Assembly: GCA_963281255.1 (NCBI GenBank)
Contig: OY725501.1
Coordinates: 1,899,674 to 1,963,673, forward strand
Origin: Aphrocallistes beatrix
Lineage: Eukaryota > Porifera > Hexactinellida > Sceptrulophora > Aphrocallistidae
Length of the DNA stretch: 64,000 bases
Direction: 5' to 3'
In this document: in pieces, positions 55,581 through 64,000 of the stretch
Numbering within the stretch: position 1 is the stretch's first letter
Layout: every line of letters starts with the position of its first letter
Position numbers and translations under genes: made by a program
The notes under the pieces: generated by a model
What the model was told of the DNA's origin: nothing
Databases searched by the model: none
The model's input: only the letters and a program-made list of their open reading frames with translations

Positions 55581-55729
55581 TAGGATTTCAAGCAATAGAC
55601 CTGATATTCACAGGATATGTTTACAATTAAGCTACTATCTTAAGTTTATAATCACATTGTATTGAGATAAATATTACCTGAACAGTGGGGGATAGATTTG
55701 GGACAATCTATTTTGCACCACCCGGTATA

Positions 55730-57790
55730 AAGATTTAAGTAAAGCCTGATGAGATATCAGCGCAATGATCGAAAAATTCAAATTTGGCCCCTTGGCTATC
55801 GGATTTCAGCCCTGGTGAATTCCCCCCATATCTATTGACCAAAGATTTTCTTTTATTTAGTAACATATATCCTAAATTAATGAAAACCAAAAAGCAAAAT
55901 ATAAGTTAACATCTGTTCTAGTGATATAGAAATTAAAAAACACGCCATGTTTTGGGCAAAAAACTTCTCTAAAACACCCAAAATCCCCAGAAGGGCCTTT
56001 TGGGCTGTCAAAATTATCACATTAAACAACAACTTGTGGATTATATTTGAAAGATTCTTTGCATAAAACATGAATTTTAAAGAAATTTAAAAATCAAGCT
56101 ATTCCGCAGAATATTAAACTTAATTGGGCATTTTCCAATATTCATGTCATTTATTACGGTTAAACTAGGGTGATCACGTAAATTTGTGAATTTGACGATA
56201 CTGGAATTTTGTATTCTATACCAAAAAATGTTAGTTGACAGACTGATAGTATTACTTCATTAAGTGGCTCCTATACATCCTTAATTGAGTTTTGAACTTA
56301 CTAAAAATTTCAACAAGTAATTATAACTAGCTTACATGCATTGAGTTAGGTATAATCCAGAGAGAGAGAGTCAATCTAAATAATCTGATATACATCGAGT
56401 TAAATGCAATCCCTCTTAGCCAATAAAATCAAACCAACTGTAATGTTAAATCCTTGAATTCTGATTGGTTAATATATTATGTCAACACCTTTTGTGCAGA
56501 GGTTTGAAAATATTCAGAATTTGGAAAAGTCTGACGATATCTAGGACTTTCCAATACTTTAAAACTATCATGTACTTATCTAAATGTTCATATTTGCCGA
56601 GTTCGTATTATCTTTAATGGAGTTAACAAGATTTGAAGTACAATATTTTCAATATTTACTATACTAATAGGACAAATGTCCTAATTCATCAAAATTTAAT
56701 TGATGGCATCGGTTGCAGAAGGTAGCACAAGTAAATTTTTAACCTTTTGGATATAATTAATTAGAAATCTGACAAAGTGTCATTGGAATGTGGTGAATAC
56801 GGATTTCAACAAACCTCACCGACTACATTTGGAGGCCTTCTTTCACTTAAAAGTAAGACAAGCCCAACACCTTTAAAAAAATGTTTTAAATAATTTACAA
56901 ACATGAATCCTTGATGGCAGGGTAAATCAAAAGGCATTCATTACATCAAAATTATCAAATGCCTGTTTACTCCTCTCTAAAATGACCAGTTTTGATTGTT
57001 GAAAAAATTTCATGACAGTAAAGAAGCTTAATTATCTGAAGATCCCACAACTTGCCGTTTACACTTGTAAAATAACTTAAAAGGTATTTTAGATCGAAAT
57101 CCGTCATTTTGCAGAATAGACGACGGTGTGCCATTTTGGACACAAATGTTTGTTAGACAATAAATATATAGCCGTAAACGACGGACCTTAGAAATATAGT
57201 ATTGCCATTTACAAACGTCGTATGAGTGTAAAGAATTCAATTGTCAAAAGGTTGATGTGTCTTCATATGATTACACTTCTTCTTACAGTGAGTTCTTCTT
57301 AAAGTTCTTCATACACTGAAAAATGTTGCTGTTCTAGTCCATTATAAACAGCGTCTTCTGCATTTCTAATGCTTGTTTTTTTGAAAGGGAACAATAGAAA
57401 AGACTTGATTAAAAAACTTTTTATTGCTAATGCTAAGCATTCCTGCGTTGTTATGAAAACAAATATTTCAAAACATCAACAAAATTTTCTGCGAAATGGA
57501 CAACCTGTATCATAATGGCACAATTATGATGGTAAACTAAAAGGCTTGAATAGATGGCATACGGATTTCATATCAGACATAAAGTAGTATCTCACCGTTC
57601 ATCTTTTGAATAATGCTTTTTAATAATATTGATGTAGACATATTGTGTTTAGCCTATTGCATTTCTAAACGTACAACTGTACGTATGAAACCTCAGCTCC
57701 TATTAGAAGCAAAATAATAATCACTTTGTATCATTGAAAATTCACGTATAGCTTAGAGATCATGCTACAATACGAATTATTAATCGCTAT
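55730..57790. other. AT-rich stretch without recognised genes
   Basis: About 2 kb with only short chance frames. No repeat family of this window was identified in it. Confidence 0.4.
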
Positions 57791-57792
57791 TC

Positions 57793-58971
57793 AATGTATC
57801 CGCATTTGTTTTTAATTACAGCTTTTATTCTGCCTGGTAAAGTCCCTAAGGCGGCACGTAAGACCTCTTGGGGAACTTTCGACCATTCTGCTACCAAATA
57901 TAATTTCAAAGACTCCATATTTTAGTGAGATTTACTACAGGCATTTGTTTCGAGAATGGGCCAATCGAATAGCCAATGGGTTTAGCTCTGGGCTGTACGA
58001 AGTCTATTTATCATCACTGATGAACCCCGGAATAATGTTGCAAAGCAAATCTTGAGTAGAATTTTCGGTGTGGCCTTGAGCCTATCTTGTTGGAAGACGA
58101 AGGACTTCCCATTTAATATTGTTTGCTATAGGTTCTACACAAACGGCTGTAGAATCAACTCACGGTAGGTGGGAGCGCTGATTTTAACCCCATTGGGGAC
58201 AAAAGCCCGATGTGTCCGTCCACTAACGGATATTCCAGGTCAAGCCATCACTGAGGGAGTCTTTGCAACCTAGGGACATATCTGAGCATTTCTTATTGCT
58301 ACATGTCGTTAGTGATATTATTTTGTCATTTTGACTATTAGAAACCTCGTGGATTGTGAAAATTTTCTCATTTGATAGCAGAATGTTTTACAGACCACAA
58401 GTAGCGTACCGACCAAGTTCTCCCTTACTTCTCAGTAATTTCTTTTCTTCAACCTGCTCACTAAGGAAATGAATCTTCTTTCTTCTGTAACCTCGCATCC
58501 CTAAACAGATTTTCCCAACTTTGCGGATTGAAAACTCGGAAAATTTGAGTTCTAGAGTTATTTTTCTCAGCGAACGCCGGGGATTTCGACGAATCCGCTC
58601 CCACACAGCCTTCTAGAGCTGAAGAACCCTTATTGACGGCGGACGACCACTTCTTGCCCTGTCCGCATCTCCTCCGGTCTCCTTGTATCTCCTAATAGTA
58701 CGATGGACAAACTTTTGAATGAATTCAGGAAACTTCAATAATTTCATTATTTCTGCATGTGTCCCCCCTGTTTTGAATAATTCAATAATTCCACACCTCT
58801 TTTACCCCATTGGGATAAAATTTCAGAATCTGGTTATTTTGTGCAATTAAGTTAGATGTTTACAGTAAAGTGTCATTATAACTTAAAAATAGCTCGTATA
58901 ATAACTAATACACTGGTTATGCTTGGTTTGGTGGTAGTCTAAATTGGGGACAGAACTTAAATCGCACCCTG
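57793..58971 (-). pseudogene. mariner-like transposase, heavily decayed
   Basis: The element end inward reads CAGGGTGCGATTTAAGTTCT at 58971. A helix-turn-helix/linker piece at 58388-58606 (RRNPRRSLRKITLELKFSEF, then RGYRRKKIHFLSEQ) and a C-terminal piece near 57793-57990 (WSKVPQEVLRAALGTLPGRI, then KAVIKNKCGYIE) fix the gene direction. Stops and shifts interrupt everything between. Confidence 0.7.
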
Positions 58972-58975
58972 TATA

Positions 58976-59157
58976 AAGTCAACTCTGGTCAATCAGGACA
59001 CCGGTTAATCGGGACAACCGCTTAATTGGGACAAGTCTCCAAGAACAAATTTGTTTCCATACATAGAGCAACTAAATTTCATCGATTATTTGGGAATTCT
59101 GCTTAATCAGGACAAAATATCCAAGACCAAAGTGTCCCGATTAAGCGGAGTCAACTG
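58976..59157. mobile_element. short pogo-like MITE
   Basis: Ends AAGTCAACTCTGGTCAATCA and CAGTTGACTCCGCTTAATCG inward. Interior iterons of CGCTTAATYGGGACAA. TA flanks. Same type as 24536-24723. Confidence 0.8.
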
Positions 59158-59159
59158 TA

Positions 59160-59635
59160 TCTCTGCAACGAATGTATTGAAGAATGTGCAAGGCACAGAA
59201 AGCTCATTTTTTGCATGAAGGAGTATTTTGGATATGGCTTCCTAAATACGGACCTCAGACAAAAATGTCGACTCATCATGGAATAACGTCATTGTTAATT
59301 TTTTATAATTAGAAATTTCAGTTTTTTAACTATAACTCAGCCATTTTAGGTGATAGATTAATATATCTAACATATGATACAACCATCATCAAATATGGAT
59401 AAAATACACAGTGACTTTTATGTGAGGTATATTACTATACACAGTCTATTAAAACTTCAGCCTTCTATCTCCTAAAATGGCTGAGTTATGGTCGAAAAAC
59501 TGAAATTTCGAAATATAAAAAAGGTGACAATGACTTCGTAATTCCATGATGCATCAACATTTTCGTCTGAGTTCAGAACTTAGCGGAGCCATAGCAAAAT
59601 GATTAAAATTCGATTAATGAGCATATAGTAGTATA
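59160..59635. mobile_element. two Helitron-like fragments in inverted orientation
   Basis: 59160-59400 is a plus-strand body piece; 59405-59635 is a minus-strand piece ending at a degenerate 5' end (AAAATTCGATTAATGAGC). Confidence 0.7.
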
Positions 59636-59639
59636 TATA

Positions 59640-60062
59640 CAGGGTGTTTCATTGAATACACACAAAAGTAAATTGCTATCATTTCATTTGTGATTGAGAT
59701 AATTTAGTTATTTTGGTTGCTTTTGAAAGGAAATCCTTTGACATTTATGAAAAACAATTAAGCAAACCGTTGGAATAAAAGTAAATTATTTCAAAACATC
59801 ATTAATGTGGGATAACTCATTTCCGATTTAGTCATTTTGGGCGGGTAAACCTTAGAAGTGTGGGGTAATCTTGAAAAGGACTGATTTTGATGGTAGAATT
59901 CCACCATCTTGATCTTCTTTTGTTTGTTATCTAGCTTGTCCATTTTGTTGTCACACAAATGTCAGAGGGTGTTAAACAACATCGTAAAAGGGGAAGATGA
60001 TTAGTAAATATTCACTCAGTCATTTCAAATTATTTTCGTGATACAATCACGGAAACACCCTG
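59640..60062. mobile_element. Tc1/mariner-type MITE
   Basis: 423 bp. Ends CAGGGTGTTTC inward on both sides, with TA at 59638-59639 and 60063-60064. The ends match the first bases of the 33401 transposon TIR (CAGGGTGTTTC), a possible mobilising partner. Confidence 0.8.
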
Positions 60063-60077
60063 TATGTATATATGGTA

Positions 60078-60569
60078 CTAGCGCGCTTCGCTAGAATGTG
60101 CTGCGCGGCAGGCGGACACTTTGTGTCCGCCGGAGGCTCCCTTCGGTCGCCTGGGGTCACATTGGTTAATTATAAGGAGGATAACATCTCTAAATACTCC
60201 TGTCCTACTGATATAATCTATATCGCACAAAAAAATACCAAATTTATCAAATTTTAAAATTTTGATGAGTAATGATGATATCATAACAAAGTGATGAGTC
60301 ATCATTTTTTGGATGATAGTTGCATCATATGTGAGGTATATTAGTATACAGATTCTAGTAAAATTTTAGCCTTCTATCTCCTATAATGGCTGAGATGTGC
60401 TAGAAACTGTATTGCTTAACTTGTAAAATGTCTCACAATGACGTCATAATTCGATGAGTCGACATTTTCGTCTGATCTTAGAACTAGTGGAGCCATAACC
60501 AAAAGACTCCCACATGCTAAAAATCAGCTTTCTGCGCCAGGCAATTTCTTCAATCAATTCGTTACAGAT
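60078..60569 (-). mobile_element. Helitron-like element
   Basis: Top strand starts CTAGCGCGCTTCGC. Full body with TGACGTCA near 60439. The 5' TA run was split by the MITE at 60577. Confidence 0.85.
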
Positions 60570-60576
60570 ATATATA

Positions 60577-60823
60577 CACTACCTGGCCAAAAGTATTGGA
60601 ACACATTCTAATGTGTGCCACCATGAGCCATAAGTGGCACAAGTGGCAAGGAAACGGGCCCATTGAAGAAAATCAACAAAAGTTTAGTAGAAGAGGTAGG
60701 AGAGACATTTTCTATTGATATCACAATGTTTACACTTGTATAATATTGTATTCAATGGGTTGTGCCACTTTAGAAAAAGTGGCACACATTATAATGTGTT
60801 CCAATACTTTTGGCCATGCAGTG
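60577..60823. mobile_element. 247-bp Tc1-type MITE
   Basis: Ends CACTACCTGGCCAAAAGTAT and CACTGCATGGCCAAAAGTAT inward, followed by TGGAACACATT. TA flanks. Confidence 0.88.
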
Positions 60824-60837
60824 TATATATATATATA

Positions 60838-60879
60838 TCCTTACTATTAAAACTCGATTAATGTGTATATATATATATA
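60838..60879 (+). mobile_element. Helitron-like 5' end fragment
   Basis: TCCTTACTATTAAAACTCGA then a TA run, cut by the next MITE. Confidence 0.8.
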
Positions 60880-60881
60880 TA

Positions 60882-61202
60882 TACACTAATCGGACAAAAA
60901 TATTGTACACTATATTATTCCTCATACAAATACTCGTAGTACTAAATTGGATCTTTTAATGAAGGGAAAAGAATTCAAACTCTAAGAGCTATTAAGAGTG
61001 TGATTTGAGATTCGAAATCTTCACATTCGAATTAGTAATAGTTGAAGATTTCTAATAAATTGCTCAAACAAATGAGTAAATTATCAACCTGTGCCACAAT
61101 GAGTAGTACTACATTACCATAATGTATAGTTATAAAAATGAACATATGTGGCACTAGGTAGCAGTGATTGATAATTTGAGAACATTGGGAATTAATAATT
61201 AA
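60882..61202 (+). mobile_element. Tc1-like element, left part
   Basis: CACTAATCGGACAAAAATAT after TA. Sister of the 18729/22632 element; it is cut at 61202 by a Helitron-like copy at a site that is empty in the sister (22771/22772). Confidence 0.85.
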
Positions 61203-61690
61203 CAAGCGAGTTTCGCTTGCTTGCGCTCGCGGACACTTTGTGTCCGCCAGAGGCGCCCTGCGGGCGCATGTGGTCACCATTGATTAATAATATGAGAAAT
61301 AACATCTCGAAATACGTCTGTCCTACTGTCATATTGATGTCGCACGAAAAATCGCCAAATTTGTCAATTTTTGAATTTTTGAAGCGTAATGATAACGTCA
61401 TAACATATTGATGAGTCATCATATTTGATTAGAGTTGTATCATATGTGAGATATATCAATATAGATATTCTAATAAAATTTCAGCCTTTTATCACTTAAA
61501 GGGAAGAGTTATGGTCGAAAAACTGAAATTACTAATTATAAAAAAGATGACAATGACGTCATAATTCCATGATGAGTCTACATTTTAGTCTGAGCTCAGA
61601 TCTTACTGGAGCCATTGCCAAAAACTCCCACATGCCAAAAATCAGCTTTTTGGGCCAGACAGTTTCTTCAATCAATTCGTTACAGATATA
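61203..61690 (-). mobile_element. Helitron-like element
   Basis: Top strand starts CAAGCGAGTTTCGCTTGC. Carries TGACGTCA near 61555. Ends in a TA run. Confidence 0.88.
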
Positions 61691-61696
61691 TATATA

Positions 61697-62254
61697 TCCT
61701 TACTATTAAAACTCGATTAATGTGTATATATGTGTATATATATATACGGTATATATATCTCTGTAACGAATTGATTGAAGAAACTGCCGGTCATAGAAAG
61801 CTAATTTTAGGCATGTGGGAGTCTTTTGGCTATGGCTCCACTAAATTCTGAGTTCAGACGAAAATTTCGACTCATCATGGAAATATGACGTCATTGTCAC
61901 ATTTTTAAAAGTTAAGCAATACAGTTATTCGAGCATAACTCAGCCATTATAGGAGATAGAAGGCTGAAATTTTAATAGAATCTGTATACTAACATACCTC
62001 ACATATGATATAACTATCATCAAAAAATGATGACTCATCACTCTGTTATGACGTCATCATTACGCATCAAAATTTCAAAATTGACAAATTTTGTGATTTT
62101 TCGAGTGATATCGATTTTAACACTAAGATGGACATATTTAGAGATGATATCTCCCTTATTATTAACCAATCTCACATCCAGGCAACCGAAGGGAGCCTCT
62201 GGCGGACAAAAAGTGTCTGACAGCCGCGCAGCGCAAACAAGCGAAGCGCGCTTG
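61697..62254 (+). mobile_element. Helitron-like element, full length
   Basis: 558 bp, TCCTTACTATT to GCGCGCTTG, A before and T after. Two TGACGTCA palindromes. Confidence 0.93.
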
Positions 62255-62555
62255 TATACTATATATATACGTAGAGAGATAGATTAATCGAGTATTAATA
62301 GTAAGGACAAGCGCGCTTCGCTTGCTTTCGCTGCGCGGCTGGCGGGCACTTTGTGTCTCCCGGAGGCGCCCTTTGATTAATTATATCGGAGATAACATCT
62401 CTAAATCTGTCCTATTGTTATAATGATATCGCACGAAAAATCACCAAATTTGTCAATTTGTCAATTTTTGATGCGTGATGATTACGTCATGACAGAGTGA
62501 TGAGTCATCATTTTTTGATGAAAGTTGCACCATATGTGAGATATATCATTATACA
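62255..62555 (-). mobile_element. Helitron-like pieces joined head to tail
   Basis: On the minus strand a 3' end (CGCGCTTG, at 62308) abuts directly a 5' end TCCTTACTATTAATACTCG (62307 leftward). The right piece lacks its 5' part, being cut at 62555. Confidence 0.8.
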
Positions 62556-62854
62556 TCCTTACTATTAAAACTTGATTAATGTATATATATACAGTATATA
62601 TATGTGTATGTATATATATCTATATATATCTGTAACGAATTGATTGACTAAACTGCCAGGCACAGAAAGCTCATTTTTGGCATGTGGGAGTCTTTTGGCT
62701 ATGGTTCCACTAAGTTCTGAGCTCAGATGAAAATGTCGACTCATCATAGAATTATGACTTCATTGTCACCTTTATATAATTAGAAATTTCAGTTTTTCGA
62801 CCATAACTCAGTGATTTTAGGGGCTAGGAGGCTGAAATTTTAATAGAATGTGTA
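62556..62854 (+). mobile_element. Helitron-like element, 3' part missing
   Basis: TCCTTACTATTAAAACTTG start; stops at 62854 where the next copy begins. Confidence 0.85.
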
Positions 62855-63301
62855 TCCTTACTATTAAAACTCGATTATTGTGTATGTGTATATATATATA
62901 TATATCTGTAACGAATTGATTGAAGAAACTGCCAGGCGTAGAAAGCTGATTTTTGGCATGTGGGAGTCTTTTGGCTATGGCTCCAGTAAGTTCTGAGCTC
63001 AGACGAAAATGTCGACTCATCATGGAATTATGACGTCAACTCATATATTATGCAACTATCATCACTCACATATTATGCAACTATCATCAAAAAATGATGA
63101 CTCATCACTTTGTAATGACGTCATCATTACTCATCAAAATTTTAAAAATTGACAAATCTGTTGTTTTTTCGAGTGATATCGATTATAAAACTAAGATAGA
63201 GATATTTAGAGATGATATCTCCCTTATAATTGACCAATCTCACCTCCGGCGGACACAAAGTGTCCGCCAGCCGCGCAGCGCAAGCAAGCGAAGCGCGCTT
63301 G
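62855..63301 (+). mobile_element. Helitron-like element, internal deletion
   Basis: TCCTTACTATT to GCGCGCTTG, with a rearranged middle (duplicated ATTATGCAACTATCATC). Confidence 0.9.
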
Positions 63302-63822
63302 TATATATATATATATATATATATATCTGTAACGAATTGATTGAAGAAACTGCCGGGCGCAGAAGGCTGATTTTTGGCATGTGGGAGTCTTTTAGCTATG
63401 GCTCCAGTAAGTGCTGAGTTCAGAGCAAAATGTCGACTCATCATGGAATTATGACGTCATTGTCACATTTTTAAAAGTTAAGCAACACAGTTATTCGGGC
63501 ATAACTCAGCCATTATAGGAGATAGAAGGCTGAAATTTTAATAGAATCTGTATACTAACATACCTCACATATGATGCGACTTTCATCGAAAAATGATGAC
63601 TCATCACTTTGTTATGACGTCATCATTACGCATCCAAAATTTTAAAATTGACAAATTTGGTGATTTTGCGAGTGATATCGATTAGCACAGTAGAACAGAC
63701 ATATTTAGAGATGTTATCTCCCTTATAATTAACCAATGTGACTCCAGGCGACCGAAGGGAGCCTCGGGCGGGCACGAAGTGTCCGCCAGCCGCGCAGCGC
63801 AAGCAAGCGCGAATCGCGCTTG
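63302..63822 (+). mobile_element. Helitron-like element, lacks first bases
   Basis: Starts at a TA run directly after the previous CTTG and continues to GCGCTTG at 63822. Two TGACGTCA sites. Confidence 0.88.
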
Positions 63823-64000
63823 TGGCTATAATAAAGATATGATAAATTATTTGTTTACTTTTGTTTCCAATAGATACATAAAGTAAACAAATCTCAAAAA
63901 TATGCTAGAAACTTGATTTCAACGGTTGACATGGGGTTTTAGGGGTGTAGATTTCGAATATTATATTTTCAGATCCATATGAGATATTATTCGTTGACCT
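63823..64000. other. right margin, no feature seen
   Basis: AT-rich, no frame of note. Confidence 0.4.

Noticed and set aside
1..64000. tRNA, rRNA, snRNA genes
   Set aside because: Looked for characteristic A/B-box and rRNA segments by eye; none convincing. A tRNAscan/Infernal run would be decisive.

Overview
This is a repeat-dominated window from a eukaryotic, almost certainly invertebrate, nuclear genome. It is AT-rich, has short GTAAGT introns, and carries P elements with THAP domains, a Chapaev-type transposon, Tc1/mariner elements, a FLYWCH-MULE-RING transposon, a Penelope-like retroelement and abundant Helitron-like repeats. An arthropod such as a parasitic copepod would fit, but the sequence does not prove it. 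I see no bacterial operons, rRNA or tRNA. The only candidate non-transposon gene is a small multi-exon reading frame at 978-1728 encoding a poly-arginine, lysine-rich protein.

Layout. 1-3.6 kb: a 77-bp satellite, paired hairpins, the candidate spliced gene, and a pogo-like MITE with a hAT-like element inside it. 3.6-7.2 kb: a P-type transposon with a perfect 32-bp terminal inverted repeat (TIR) and a short target-site duplication (TSD), sitting in a Helitron-like copy. 7.8-11.75 kb: a Chapaev-like transposon with ~650-bp TIRs, whose transposase begins with a region resembling the N-terminal zinc-binding part of RAG1. 11.77-14.2 kb: a TTAA-flanked element (here called L2) containing a Helitron-like copy. 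16.4-18.4 kb: a fossil Helitron helicase. 18.7-23.4 kb: a stack of nested elements. 23.6-25 kb: a foldback element. 26.2-28.2 kb: a Helitron-like copy split by a Tc1 element. 29-33 kb: mixed MITEs. 33.4-34.6 kb: a DD37E Tc1/mariner element. 34.8-37.4 kb: a second, truncated P element. 37.4-39.2 kb: another L2 with a very young 560-bp MITE in it. 39.6-42.4 kb: a large inverted repeat. 42.4-45.9 kb: L2 pieces and a second DD37E element. 45.9-48 kb: an intact Penelope-like ORF. 48.2-50.4 kb: MITEs and L2. 51.2-54.6 kb: a MULE bounded by inverted tandem arrays. 55-59 kb: decayed mariner-like genes. 59-63.8 kb: a dense Helitron-like cluster.

The unifying feature is a ~550-bp Helitron-like family. 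It starts TCCTTACTATT, ends GCGCGCTTG, inserts between A and T without a TSD (three filled/empty comparisons inside this window), and carries conserved TGACGTCA and TGAGTCA palindromes. Most annotated genes are transposases, several of them one or two mutations from an open frame. They do not form a pathway; the window records successive waves of insertion.
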